From Paenacidovorax monticola (GTDB taxonomy: Bacteria; Pseudomonadota; Gammaproteobacteria; Burkholderiales; Burkholderiaceae_C), in the NCBI RefSeq assembly GCF_014489595.1, contig NZ_CP060790.1, positions 496,001 to 560,000 on the forward strand: DNA of 64,000 bases, read 5' to 3'. A model generated the notes under the pieces. The model saw only the letters and a list, made by a program, of their open reading frames with translations. It did not search any database and had not been told where the DNA came from. This document shows positions 9,937 through 19,523 of the stretch, piece by piece. The number at the start of each line of letters is the position of its first letter. The stretch's first letter is position 1. Both the position numbers and the translations under genes were made by a program.

Positions 9937-10749
9937 TCAGAAGTAGAGGTTGGGGAACAGTTTGACACGGTACTCGACCGGTGGGATTCGGCCGAGGGCT
10001 TCATGGGGTCGATGGTGGTTGTATCGGTGTAGCCAGTCGGCCGTCATGTCACGCACCTCCTGCAGTGAATCGAAGACGTAGCAGTCCAGCACCTCGGTGC
10101 GGTAGGTCTTGTTGAATCGTTCGACATAGGCGTTCTGTGTAGGCTTGCCAGGCTGGATATGGTTAAGGGCAATGCCCTTGGACTGCGCCCATTTCGCCAG
10201 CGCATCGGCAATGAACTCGGGCCCGTTGTCCAGGCGAATCGACAGCGGTGCACCGCGCACCTCCACCAACTCACTGAGAGCCCGGATGACGCGAGCAGCA
10301 GGCAGGCTGGTATCGACTTCAATACGCAGGCCCTCGCGGTTGAATTCGTCGATGACGTTGAAGGTCCTGAAGCGTCGTCCCGACCACAGCGCATCGGCCA
10401 TGAAGTCGCAGCTCCAGCCCTGGTTGGGTTGGCCAGCGGCCTGCAGTGGCTGTTTGATGCGCGCGGGCAACCGCTTCTTGCCACGCCGTGGCAGGTTCAA
10501 CCGCAGTTCGCAGTACACGCGCCAGAGCACCGTCTTGCCCCAGGGCTGGCCTTGGTGACGGGCACTGTCGTACAGCAGGCCAAAGCCGTGACGCGGGTTC
10601 AGTGCCATGTAGGCCTGAATGAAGGTGATGACCCCGGAGTCGTCGCGCGCAACGGCTCGGTAGCGCAGGGTGGAGCGGGCGATGCTGCTGGCCTGGCAGG
10701 CACGTCGCTCGCTCATGCCATGCTCGCCCACGAGGGTTTGAACGACCAT
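9937..10749 (-). CDS. IS3-family transposase OrfB (DDE integrase core)
   Basis: Catalytic half of the transposase, 270 residues from the first ATG; the frame is open further upstream (KALTPERRE...) and would be reached by -1 frameshifting from OrfA. The DDE triad is visible: Asp in CDFMAD, Asp in [10 protein letters not shown], and Glu in [12 protein letters not shown], 35 residues after the second Asp as expected of the rve fold. The end [14 protein letters not shown] is the usual IS3 tail. No internal stops, so the element may still be active. Confidence 0.92.
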   Translation of the reverse strand: MVVQTLVGEHGMSERRACQASSIARSTLRYRAVARDDSGVITFIQAYMALNPRHGFGLLYDSARHQGQPWGKTVLWRVYCELRLNLPRRGKKRLPARIKQPLQAAGQPNQGWSCDFMADALWSGRRFRTFNVIDEFNREGLRIEVDTSLPAARVIRALSELVEVRGAPLSIRLDNGPEFIADALAKWAQSKGIALNHIQPGKPTQNAYVERFNKTYRTEVLDCYVFDSLQEVRDMTADWLHRYNHHRPHEALGRIPPVEYRVKLFPNLYF

Positions 10750-10766
10750 CTCGCGACGCTCCGGGG

Positions 10767-11033
10767 TCAGAGCTTTCGATCAACGACATCCTTGAGCGCG
10801 TGGTGCATCAGCGCCAGGTCGGCGTACATGCGCTTAAGCTTGGCGTTCTCGTCCTGCAGTTGGCGAAGCTGCGCCAGGTGAGAGACCGTCATGCCCGAGA
10901 ACTGGCTCTTCCATTTGTAGTACGTCGGCTCGCTGATGCCGTGCTTTCTGCACGTCTCACCGACCTTGGCACCCATCTCGACTTCTTTGAGGATGCCCAC
11001 TATCTGGGCTTCGCTGAATCTGGATTTCTTCAC
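10767..11033 (-). CDS. IS3-family transposase OrfA
   Basis: Eighty-eight residues starting [10 protein letters not shown], with a helix-turn-helix DNA-binding domain (Tnp_1/HTH_21 type; motif [15 protein letters not shown] around residues 28-43) followed by a leucine-zipper-like helix. It binds the element's ends. It stops at 10767 in the overlap with the orfB frame; a GAAAG stretch just before the stop lies where a -1 ribosomal frameshift would join OrfA to OrfB, the usual way this family makes the full transposase. The zipper ends [10 protein letters not shown]. Confidence 0.88.
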   Translation of the reverse strand: MKKSRFSEAQIVGILKEVEMGAKVGETCRKHGISEPTYYKWKSQFSGMTVSHLAQLRQLQDENAKLKRMYADLALMHHALKDVVDRKL

Positions 11034-11121
11034 GTAGAGACTCCTGCCGGGGGAATTCTCTACTTCCGGGTGGTTCAGGTTTTCGAGGGGACTTCACCGC
11101 CCTTACATCGAACAGTAAAAC

Positions 11122-11158
11122 AAAAACCCCGCTATCTTTTGGATAGCGGGGTTTTCTT
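11122..11158. terminator. Bidirectional rho-independent terminator
   Basis: CCCCGCTATC (11127-11136) pairs with GATAGCGGGG (11142-11151) around a 5-base loop, with A-rich and T-rich flanks on both sides. It sits just downstream of tRNA-Thr on the minus strand and would end that transcript; it also faces the IS element. Confidence 0.85.
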
Positions 11159-11166
11159 TACTGACT

Positions 11167-11242
11167 TGGTGCCGGAGAGATGAATCGAACACCCGACCTT
11201 CTCATTACGAATGAGCTGCTCTACCGACTGAGCTACACCGGC
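11167..11242 (-). tRNA. tRNA-Thr (anticodon CGT)
   Basis: A 76-base cloverleaf on the minus strand with acceptor GCCGGTG pairing to the 3' end, anticodon loop TTCGTAA (CGT), GTTCGATTC T-arm and an encoded CCA. It closely resembles the E. coli thrW tRNA, a well-known integration site for phages and islands. It starts 11 bases after the fbp stop. Confidence 0.93.
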
Positions 11243-11252
11243 GAAGACTTGA

Positions 11253-11258
11253 ATTATA
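11253..11258 (-). promoter_or_regulatory. Promoter -10 box for tRNA-Thr
   Basis: A perfect TATAAT on the minus strand lies 10 bases before the tRNA 5' end and overlaps the fbp stop codon. The -35 region (about 11276-11281, TGTAAC) is poor. The tRNA could also be read through from fbp. Confidence 0.5.
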
Positions 11259-12261
11259 TACCGGAATGGTAGCCCGTTACACGTTCGACTTCATTTTTTG
11301 ATCCAAGGATCACACTGACGCGTTCATGCAACTGCGTGGGCTGGATGTCGAGGATGCGCTGCCTGCCGTTCGTGGCCGCTCCGCCGGCCTGTTCGACCAG
11401 CCAGCCCATGGGGTTGGCTTCGTACATCAGGCGCAGCTTGCCGGGCTTGTTGGGCTCGCGCTTGTCCCAGGGGTACATGAAGATGCCGCCGCGCGTCATG
11501 ATGCGGTGCACGTCGGCCACCATGCTCGCGATCCAGCGCATGTTGAAGTCCTTGCCGCGCGGGCCCTCGGTGCCGGCCAGGCACTCGTCGATGTAGCGCT
11601 TCACGGGGGCGTCCCAGTGGCGCATGTTGCTCATGTTGATCGCGAATTCCTTGGTGTCTTCGGGAATGCGCACGTTCTCTTCGATGAGCACGAAGGAGCC
11701 TTGCTCTCGGTCCAGCGTGAACATGGCCACGCCGTCGCCCACGGTGAGCACCAGCGTGGTCTGCGGACCATAGACGCAGTAGCCGGCGGCGACCTGCTTG
11801 GAGCCGGGCTGCAGGAAGTCGTCCTCGGTCACGCCGGGGTGGCCTTCGGGCTTCTTGAGCACGCTGAAGATGGTGCCGATGCTCACGTTCACGTCGATGT
11901 TGGAAGAGCCGTCGAGCGGATCGAACAGCAGCAGGTATTCGCCCTGCGGGTAGCGGTTGGGCACGAGGTAGATGCCGTCCATCTCTTCGGAGGCCATGGC
12001 GGCCAGATGGCCGCCCCATTCGTTGGCCTCGATGAGGACTTCGTTGGCGATTATGTCGAGTTTCTTCTGTACCTCGCCCTGCACGTTCTCGCTGCCGGCG
12101 GTGCCGAGCACGCCGCCGAGCGCGCCCTTGTTCACGGCCTGGCTGATGCCCTTGCAGGCGCGGGCCACCACTTCGAGCAGCAGGCGCAGCTGCGAGGGGA
12201 TGAGTCCGTCGACGCGTTGCTGCTCGACGAGGTAGCGGGTCAGGCTGATTCGTTGTGCCAT
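11254..12261 (-). CDS. fbp: Fructose-1,6-bisphosphatase, class I
   Basis: Hydrolyses fructose 1,6-bisphosphate to fructose 6-phosphate in gluconeogenesis and, in autotrophs, the Calvin cycle. The 335-residue product has the metal-binding loop [19 protein letters not shown] (about residues 110-128) and the substrate motif region [16 protein letters not shown] near the C-terminus. I chose ATG at 12261 (MAQRIS), which gives the normal family length and lies 22 bases after pepN. Order prfB-pepN-fbp on one strand suggests co-transcription. No break or odd residue was seen. Confidence 0.96.
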   Translation of the reverse strand: MAQRISLTRYLVEQQRVDGLIPSQLRLLLEVVARACKGISQAVNKGALGGVLGTAGSENVQGEVQKKLDIIANEVLIEANEWGGHLAAMASEEMDGIYLVPNRYPQGEYLLLFDPLDGSSNIDVNVSIGTIFSVLKKPEGHPGVTEDDFLQPGSKQVAAGYCVYGPQTTLVLTVGDGVAMFTLDREQGSFVLIEENVRIPEDTKEFAINMSNMRHWDAPVKRYIDECLAGTEGPRGKDFNMRWIASMVADVHRIMTRGGIFMYPWDKREPNKPGKLRLMYEANPMGWLVEQAGGAATNGRQRILDIQPTQLHERVSVILGSKNEVERVTGYHSGI

Positions 12262-12283
12262 GGGTTCTCTCTTGGGGTTCTGT

Positions 12284-14955
12284 TCAGTCGGCCAGTGCGC
12301 GGGTGACGACCTCGCGCACGTCATTGCTCAGATCGGGCTTGGCCGCCACGCGGGCGATGGCCTCGCGCGCGGCCGTGCGGTAAGGCTCGGCCAGCTTCTT
12401 CCAGCGGTCCAGCGCGCGTGCCAGGCGCGCAGCCACCTGCGGGTTGATCGCGTCGAGTTCGAGCACGCGCTCGCTCCAGAACACGTAGCCTGCCGCATCG
12501 GCGCGGTGGAACGCACCGGGGTTGGCACTGCAGTAGCTGAAGATCACGCTGCGCGCGCGGTTGGGGTTCTTGAGGTTGAAATCCGGGTGCTGCATGAGCT
12601 GGCGCACGGCGGGCAGCACATTGCCGCCGCGGTCGGGCGCGCCGGCCTGCAGTGCGAACCATTTGTCGAGCACCAGGGCTTCGTCCTTGAACAGCGCATG
12701 GAAGCGCGCGAGCGCCTGTGCCGCCAGAGCGTAGCCGCTGCTCACCAGCGCGGTGAGCGCGTTGAAGCGGTCGGTCATGTTGCCGGCGTCCTTGAAGCGC
12801 TGGTAGGCCTTGCCGGGCCAGACCGTATCGCCCGTGTGGCGCGCGGCCAGGCACAGCATGGTCAGGGCCAGCCCCGACAGCGCGCGGCGGCCCGAGGACA
12901 CCGGGTCGGGGCGGTAGCCGCCGCTGTCGCGGTGGTGCTCCCAGGCCCACTGCCAGTCGTGCTCCAGCGCGAGCGCCAACTGCTCGCGCATGGCTTCGCG
13001 CACGGCGTGCACGCGCTGCGGATCGACCACATCGAGCTGCTCGGCGATGTAGGTTTCGGAGGGCAGGGTGAGCACCAGCTCCTTGAACGCCGCGTCGAGC
13101 GTGGGGTGGCGCAGCACGTCGCGCATGGCCTGCACGAAGGCGGGAGGCAAGAGGGTTTGGCCTGCAGCGCCTGCCACATCTGCGCTACCAGCTACTGCAT
13201 TGATAGCAATTTGCAACGCCAGGCGCTGGCCTGCCTCCCAGCGGTTGAAGGCGTCGGCATCGTGGGCGAGCAGGGTGAGCAGTTGCTCGTTGCTGTAGGC
13301 GTGTTCCAGCACCACGGGGCGCTGAAGTTGCGCAGCAGCGAGGGCACAGGCTCCGCATCCACGTTCTCGAAGGTGATCGTCTGCGTGGCGTCGCTCAGCA
13401 CCACGGTGCGTGCCGTGCCGGGGATGGCCTCACCGTTCGCGGCCAGCAGGCCCAGCGTGACGGGGATGACGAAGGGCAGCTTCTCAGCCTGGCCCGGTGT
13501 GGGTGGGCAGCTTTGCGAGAGCGTGAGCGCATAGCTGCGCGCGGCGGCATCGTACTGGCCCGTGGCCTGCACGCGCGGCGTGCCGGCCTGGCTGTACCAG
13601 CGCTTGAACTGGGGCAGCAGGCGGGCGAGGTCGCTGCCGGGGTTGGCGTCGGCAATCGCCTGCGCGAAGTCGTCGCAGGTCACGGCCTGGCCGTCGTGGC
13701 GCTCGAAGTAGAGCTTCATGCCCTGGGCGAAACCGTCCCTGCCGACCAGCGTCTGCATCATGCGCACGACTTCCGCACCCTTCTCGTAGATGGTGACGGT
13801 GTAGAAGTTGTTGATCTCGATGTAGCTGTCGGGCCGCACGGGGTGGGCCATGGGGCCCGCGTCCTCGGGGAACTGGGCGGTGCGCAGCACGCGCACGTCC
13901 TCGATGCGCTTGACGGCGCGCGCCGACGGGCTGCCGGCCAGGTCCTGGCTGAACTCCTGGTCGCGGAAGACCGTGAGGCCTTCCTTGAGCGAGAGCTGGA
14001 ACCAGTCGCGGCAGGTCACGCGGTTGCCGGTCCAGTTGTGGAAGTACTCGTGCCCCACCACGCTTTCGATGTTGGCGTAGTCCACGTCGGTGGCGGTGGA
14101 CTGGCTGGCCAGCACGTACTTGGTGTTGAAGATGTTGAGGCCCTTGTTCTCCATCGCTCCCATGTTGAAGTCGCTGGTGGCGACGATCATGAAGCGCTCC
14201 AGGTCCAGCGGCAGGCCGAAGCGCGCCTCGTCCCAGGCCACGCTGGCCATGAGCGAGTTCATGGCGTGCTCGGTCTTCTCCAGGTCGCCGGGGCGCACGT
14301 AGACCTGCAGCAGGTGGTCGGTGCCGCTGCGCGCGCGGATGCGCTGCTCGCGCGCGACGAGCTTGCCGGCCACGAGCGCGAACAGGTAGCAGGGCTTCTT
14401 GTGCGGATCGACCCACTTGGCGAAATGGCGGCCCTCGTCCAGGTCGCCGCTGTCCACGAGGTTGCCATTGGAGAGCAGCACCGGGTACTCGGCCTTGTTC
14501 GCGCGCAGCGTGACGCTGTAGCTGGCCATCACGTCGGGCCGGTCGAGGAAATAGGTGATGCGGCGGAAGCCCTCGGCCTCGCACTGCGTGAAGAAGGTGC
14601 CCTGGCTCACGTACAGGCCCATGAGCTGGGTGTTCTTGGCGGGCGCGCAGGTGGTGAAGATCTCCAGCTCGAACGGCTCGGTGCCCTCGGGCAGGTTCTC
14701 CAGCACGAGCTGGCCACCTTCCATCTTGAACGACGTGCCGCCGCCGTTGACCATCACGCGCGCCAGGTTCAGCTCCTCACCATGCAGGCGCAGCGGCTGG
14801 GCCGGCACGTCGGGGTTGCGCCGCAGGCGCATCTTGTTGAGTACGCGGGTCTTGGCGGGGTCCAGGTCGAACGCGAGGTCCACCGTGTCGATCCAGAACG
14901 CCGGCGCGGTGTAGTCCGCGCGGTGGATGGCGGTGGCTTGTCCTTCTCTCATCAT
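12284..14955 (-). CDS. pepN: Aminopeptidase N (M1 zinc metallopeptidase), frameshifted
   Basis: Cytoplasmic broad-specificity aminopeptidase. The first frame carries the GAMEN exopeptidase motif ([10 protein letters not shown]) and the zinc site [11 protein letters not shown] with the distant Glu in LKEGLT; it drifts out of frame after LLRNFSAP. The second frame takes up at [13 protein letters not shown] and runs to the end. Adding one base at the GGGG at 13316-13319 restores ~890 residues, the usual PepN length. Start taken at 14955, 16 bases after the prfB stop. A copy of a dispersed repeat (13161-13212) lies within the C-terminal coding part and is read in frame. The break is probably a sequencing error. 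Confidence 0.9.
13161..13212 (-). repeat. Dispersed short repeat, copy 1 (inside pepN)
   Basis: Read on the minus strand, TTGCTATCAATGCAGTAGC is followed by GGTAGCGC and a GGCAGGCGCTGCAGG tail. The core (TTGCTAT...GTAGC...GCGC...GGCGC) matches copies at 19469, 33012 and 36980. Here it encodes part of a loop in PepN ([16 protein letters not shown]). Confidence 0.5.
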
Positions 14956-14971
14956 GGCTGTGGCTTTCTGA

Positions 14972-16076
14972 TTAAACGCCCTGCTTGAGGGAGGCTTCGA
15001 TGAAGGCGTCGAGGTCGCCGTCCAGCACCTTCTGGGTGGCGGAGATTTCGACGTTGGTGCGAAGGTCCTTGATGCGGCTGTTGTCGAGCACGTAGGAGCG
15101 GATCTGGTGGCCCCAGCCCACGTCGGTCTTCGTGTCCTCGAGCTTCTGCTGTTCTTCCATGCGCTTGCGCATCTCGTGGTCGTACAGGCGGCTGCGCAGG
15201 CGCTGCCACGCCACGTCGCGGTTGCTGTGCTGGCTGCGGCCGTCCTGGCACTGCACGACGATGCCCGTGGGGATGTGCGTCAGGCGCACGGCCGAGTCGG
15301 TCTTGTTGATGTGCTGGCCGCCCGCGCCCGATGCGCGGTAGGTGTCGGTGCGCACGTCCGAGGGGTTGATGTTGATCTCGATCGAGTCGTCGATCTCGGG
15401 GTACACGAACAGGCTGGCGAAGCTGGTGTGGCGGCCGCCCGACGAGTCGAACGGGCTCTTGCGCACCAGGCGGTGCACGCCGGTCTCGGTGCGCAGCAGG
15501 CCGTAGGCGTATTCGCCCTCGATCTTGATCGTGGCGCTCTTGATGCCGGCCACGTCGCCGGGCGTCTCTTCCTCCACCGTGGCCTTGAAGCCCTTGCGCT
15601 CGGCATACTTGAGGTACTGGCGCAGCAGCATGCTGGCCCAGTCGCAGGCCTCGGTACCGCCGGCGCCGGCCTGGATGTCCACGAAGCAGTTCAGCGGATC
15701 GGCTTCCTTGCTGAACATGCGGCGGAACTCCAGCTCCTCGATGAGCGGACGCAGCTTGGCGGCCTCGGCCTCGATGGTGAGCAGGCCGGCCTCGTCGCCT
15801 TCTTCCTTGCTCATCTCGTACAGCTCGGCGTTGTCGGCCAGCTCGTGCGTGAGCTTGTCGAGCGTGAGCACGACGGCGTCGAGCGACTTCTTTTCCTTGC
15901 CCAGCTCCTGGGCCTTCTTGGGGTCGTTCCAGACCGCAGGGTCTTCGAGCGAGGCGTTTACCGTGCGCAGGCGTTCGTACTTGGCATCGAAGTCAAAGAT
16001 ACCTCCGTAGCTCTTGCGTGCGCTGAGCGAGGTCTTCGAGGGTGGTGCCGATGAGGTTGGTGCGTTCTGCGTCCAT
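14972..16076 (-). CDS. prfB: Peptide chain release factor 2, with programmed +1 frameshift
   Basis: Release factor for UGA and UAA stop codons. The first short frame starts at ATG 16076 (MDAERTNL) and reaches an in-frame TGA at 15993-15995; the main frame then continues as [11 protein letters not shown] to the stop at 14972. Skipping one base gives 367 residues. The GGQ peptide-release motif is in [10 protein letters not shown] and the stop-recognition tripeptide region lies around residues 205-210 (SPFDSSG; SPF). The shift site is the classic autoregulatory one, so low RF2 levels favour full-length synthesis. pepN follows 16 bases downstream on the same strand. Confidence 0.95.
15992..16005 (-). 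promoter_or_regulatory. prfB programmed +1 frameshift site
   Basis: On the minus strand the sequence reads GGAGGTATCTTTGAC: a Shine-Dalgarno-like GGAGG, a short spacer, then CTT TGA C. This is the conserved RF2 autoregulation element: slow reading of UGA lets the ribosome slip from CUU to UUU and continue in the +1 frame. Unlike the other frame breaks in this window it is genuine and functional. Confidence 0.95.
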
Positions 16077-16185
16077 GGTGCGGGTGTCCTGTGTTTCTAT
16101 GGAGTAACCCCCGATTTTCTCATGGCAGCCCGCCTCCGGCCCGTGAAAGGCCTCTGCGCCCGCGGATCTTGTGGCTTCGGCCGCC

Positions 16186-16739
16186 TCAGGCGGCGCTGGC
16201 CTGGGCGGCCAGGGCCCGCTTGTTGCGCGGCCGCGAGGCCGCCACGGCCGGTGGCATGCCGTTGATGGCGCCCAGGCTCAGCACCAGGGTGATGCTGTGT
16301 GCGGCGTCGCCCCGGTCGTCGGGCGCGTAGGCCCGGTAGCTGCCGTTGCCCTCGCCCGGCGCGCGCTGCGCCGCATGGAACACGATGCGCGCCCCGCTGC
16401 GCGCGCCGCCGCCGAAGGGCAGCACGCGCAGGCGCGCCGCGCGCTCCAGCGCCAGCCCCATGTGGCCGGGGCGGTTGATGAGGTCGGTGCGGATGGTGCG
16501 CCAGCTCTCGCCGTCGTCGAGCGAGTACTGCCAGGTGCCGACCTGGGCGTCGAGGAACTCCACGATCACGCCCATGGGTGCGAGCACGCCCTCGCAGTGC
16601 ATGGTCACGATCTCGGCGATGCTCCGCCCTCCCACACCCGCGTCGCCGTCGGTCCGGGCTGCCACCGGACCGGCCGGACGGGAGTCTCTGGCCTGCGGGG
16701 GGCAGAATCGGAGCCGTGGGAATGGGCGGTGGTGGTCAT
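16186..16739 (-). CDS. Uncharacterised protein, frameshifted
   Basis: I do not recognise a named family. The main frame encodes ~160 residues, including HCEGVLAPMGVIVEFLDA, a tryptophan-rich WQYSLDDGESW segment like those in bacterial adhesin-type repeats, and an Ala/Arg-rich tail. Its first codon in frame is only a GTG at 16665. A better start is the ATG at 16739 (MTTTAHSHG) if one base is added to the six-G run at 16697-16702, which yields a smooth N-terminus and ~184 residues. No signal peptide is evident. It lies between prfB and a divergent response regulator gene. Function unknown; possibly a structural or surface-associated protein. Confidence 0.55.
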
Positions 16740-16931
16740 GAACGGCGTTCCTTCTGCGTGGATCAGGGCTCTGCCAAGGAATCGTAGAGGGCCCTCTCGC
16801 TTCGCAACATCACTGAAATTGGGTAATTTGGGGAGCGGGCTGCAGATTCACTGATTTCAGGGATCGGCGGGGGCAAGGGCGTGGCCTACGATGGCGGGAT
16901 TGCTCGCCGACCGTCGCACCGCCGCCCTGCC

Positions 16932-17618
16932 ATGACCCACGCTCCTTTTGCCGCGCTCGATACGACCCTGCCCGCGCCCGTGCTGGTGGTGGAGGACGAG
17001 CCGCTGCTGCAGCAGCGCCTGCGTGCCGTGCTGCTGCAACTGGGCTATGCGCACGATGCGCTGGTGTTTGCCGCCTCGCTGGCGCAGGCCCGGGCCTGCC
17101 TCGCGGCGCAGCCGGTGGCGCTGGCGCTGGTGGACTTGCAACTGCCCGACGGCAGTGGGCGCGAGCTGATCGAGCAACTGCGCGCCGATGACCCCGGGCT
17201 GGGCATCCTCGTGGTGTCGGCTTGGAGCTCCGAGGACGCGATCCTGGGGGCGTTGCGTGCCGGGGCCACGGGCTATGTGCTCAAGGAGCGGGATGACATC
17301 GAGGTGTCGCTCTCCATCCGCAGCGTGCTGCGTGGCGGCGCACCCATCGATCCGTTCATTGCCCGGCGCATTCTGGAGCTGCTGCCGGCGCCGGCCGTGG
17401 CCGCGCCTGTTCATGAGCAGGGCGAGGCGCTGAGCGAGCGCGAGGGCCAGATCCTGCGGCTGGTGGCAGACGGCCTGAGCAACCGCGAGATCGCCGAGCA
17501 GCTCTTCCTGTCGCGCTACACGGTGGAAAGCCATGTGAAGCGCATCTACCGCAAGCTGGCCGTGTCTTCGCGCACGGGCGCCGTGCGCGCGGCGCGGGAG
17601 CGGGGGGTGATCGGGTGA
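16932..17618 (+). CDS. NarL/LuxR-family response regulator
   Basis: Two-domain regulator of 228 residues. The receiver domain begins VLVVEDEP (acidic pocket) with the phospho-acceptor Asp in ALVDLQLPDG, the Ser/Thr in VVSAWSS and the Lys in YVLKE. The C-terminal LuxR-type helix-turn-helix includes LSEREGQILRLVADGLSNREIAEQLFLS, within the typical DNA-recognition region. ATG at 16932 is preferred to an upstream one because it lies close to the receiver domain start. The stop overlaps the GTG start of the kinase gene, so the pair is translationally coupled. Target genes cannot be read from the sequence. Confidence 0.9.
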   Translation: MTHAPFAALDTTLPAPVLVVEDEPLLQQRLRAVLLQLGYAHDALVFAASLAQARACLAAQPVALALVDLQLPDGSGRELIEQLRADDPGLGILVVSAWSSEDAILGALRAGATGYVLKERDDIEVSLSIRSVLRGGAPIDPFIARRILELLPAPAVAAPVHEQGEALSEREGQILRLVADGLSNREIAEQLFLSRYTVESHVKRIYRKLAVSSRTGAVRAARERGVIG

Positions 17619-19488
17619 GCCTGCGCGCGCTGTGGCTGGCGCTGTGGTGGACCGTGGCGGCATGGTCACCCGCATGGGCTACCGGTGCCGATGGGGGGTG
17701 TGCACCGCGCGTGCTCAACGTCGAGGCGGCACGTGCCCAAGACGGCATGCGGCCCGCGCAGGGCTGGGAGCCCGCCACGCTGCCGGATGTATGGACGCGC
17801 CGCTGGCCGGGCCACAACGGGTCGGTGTGGTACCGCATCGACTGGGAGCGGGGTTGCGCCACCGCGGGCAAGGGCGAGGAGCCGCTGGCCCTGGGCATCG
17901 ACGGCATCAGCATCGCGGGGGAGGTGTTCAGCAACGGCGACCTGTTGTGGCGCGACGCCTCGCTGGTGGAGCCGCTGTCGCGCAGCTGGAACGTGCCGCG
18001 CTGGTGGCTGCTGCCCGCGTCCAGCCTGCGCGCGGGCGTGAACACGGTCTGGGTGCGCGCCGTGGGGCTGGCGGCCTTGTCGCCGGGCCTGGGCATGGTG
18101 CGGGTGGGCGATGCGCGGACGGTGTCCGAGCAGCATGCCCACAGCCTGTGGCGCCAGCGCACGGTGTATTTCATCAATGCCGTGCTGTGCGCCATGGCGG
18201 GCGTGCTGTTCCTGCTGGTGTGGTGCCTGTGGCCGCGGGAGCGTGCCTATGGCTGGTTCGGCCTGATGGCGCTCGCCTGGCTGGCCTACCTCACCACCTA
18301 CCTGGCAGAAACGCCATGGCCCTGGCCCGATTCGCTGACCCGTGGCCGCTTCGGCATCGCGGCATTGGTCTGTTATGTGCTGTGTGCCTGCCTGTTCACC
18401 TTCCGCTTCGGCGGGCAGAAGCTGCCGCGCGTGGAGCGCGCGCTGTGGGCCCTTGCGGCCCTGGGGTGGGGGCGGCGGTGCTGGCACCCCGGGCGGCGGC
18501 GGGGGCCTGGTTCGGGGTGGTGTGGCAGGGCGCCATGGCGGTGTTCCTGGCCAACTGCGTGCAGTTCCAGTGGCATGCCTGGCGTCCCCGGCCCGGGGGG
18601 CGCCAGGTGCCGCACATGCTGCTGGCGCTGTGCTGGCTGGTGTTCGTGGTGGTGGCGCTGAACGACCTGTTCTCGGTGCTGGATCGTTGGCAGGTGGCGC
18701 GCAATTGGGCGGCGCTTAGCGGGCTGCTGGTCATCGCGCTGGTGATGCTGCTGCTGGGCGGGCAGTTGGCCCGGCAGATGCGCAGCGCGGAGCGTTTCAA
18801 TCACCAACTGGCGGAGCATGTGGCCGACGCTCGTGCCGAGCTGGCCCAGGCCCTGGCGCGCGAGCACGCGCAGGCCCTGGAAAACGCCAAGCTGCAGGAG
18901 CGCATGCACATCGCGCACGATCTGCACGACGGCCTGGGCGGCAGCCTGGTGCGCAGCATGGCGCTGGTGGAGCAGTCGCGCGAAGCCCTGCCGAGCGAGC
19001 GCGTGCTGTCGCTCTTGAAGGTGTTGCGCGACGACCTGCGCCAGGTGATCGACCACGGGTCGAGCGCGGGCGCCGTGGTGCCCGCGACGCCCGTGCAGTG
19101 GGCCGCGCCGCTGCGCCACCGCTTCACACGCATCCTCGACGAGATGGGCGTGGCGTCGGAATGGTGCATCGCGCCGCAGTGGCGCAGCGCACCCAGCGCG
19201 CTGCAGTGCCTGGGGCTGACGCGGCTGGTGGAGGAGGCGCTGTCCAACGTCATCAAGCACAGCCAGGCGCAGCACCTGCGCGTGGAGGTGCGGCCATCGC
19301 CGGGCCTGCTGGCCGTGCGCATCGAGGACGACGGTGTGGGCTTCGACGTGGACGCCGTGCGCGGTGCGGGCCTGTCCGTAGGCATGCGCAGCATGACCGC
19401 GCGCGCCGAGCGCATCGGCGGCGCGCTGCAGGTGGAGTCCGGCCCGGGCCGGACCGTGGTGGGTGTTGAGCTGCTATTGAAAGAGTAG
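17615..19488 (+). CDS. NarL-type sensor histidine kinase with 7TM sensor, frameshifted
   Basis: Partner kinase of the preceding regulator. It starts at GTG 17615 within the regulator stop (GTGA). The N-terminus has a signal-like hydrophobic segment, a ~150-residue extracytoplasmic domain, then a bundle of about seven membrane helices (7TMR-DISM-like). The cytoplasmic part has a HisKA_3 phospho-acceptor box, MHIAHDLHDGLGGS, and HATPase motifs (EEALSNVIKHS, VRIEDDGVGFD). The reading frame changes near the GGGG at 18463-18466 (ALAALG to VGAAVL); one added base restores ~624 residues. The last codons (ELLLKE) lie in a copy of the dispersed repeat. Confidence 0.85.
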
Positions 19489-19510
19489 CGACTTGCGCCT
19501 GAGGGCAGGG
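19469..19510 (+). repeat. Dispersed short repeat, copy 2 (end of kinase gene)
   Basis: CTGCTATTGAAAGAGTAGCG then TTGCGCC and a G-rich tail; it supplies the last five codons and stop of the kinase gene. Related to copies at 13161, 33012 and 36980. Confidence 0.45.
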
Positions 19511-19523
19511 GCGAGCGACGTCC

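Larger units (their letters stand above)
9910..11096 (-). mobile_element. IS3-family insertion sequence (complete, orfA/orfB)
   Basis: A 1187-bp element bounded by 39-base terminal inverted repeats at 9910-9948 and 11058-11096; both begin TGAAGTCCCCTC when read inward and agree at 34 of 39 positions. Both transposase frames lie on the minus strand and look intact. The bases flanking the repeats (…CAAAGG and CCGCCC…) show no 3- or 4-base direct repeat, so the usual target duplication is absent. The element separates the defence genes from tRNA-Thr and the fbp backbone. The orfB stop lies inside the left repeat, as is common in IS3 elements. Confidence 0.9.
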
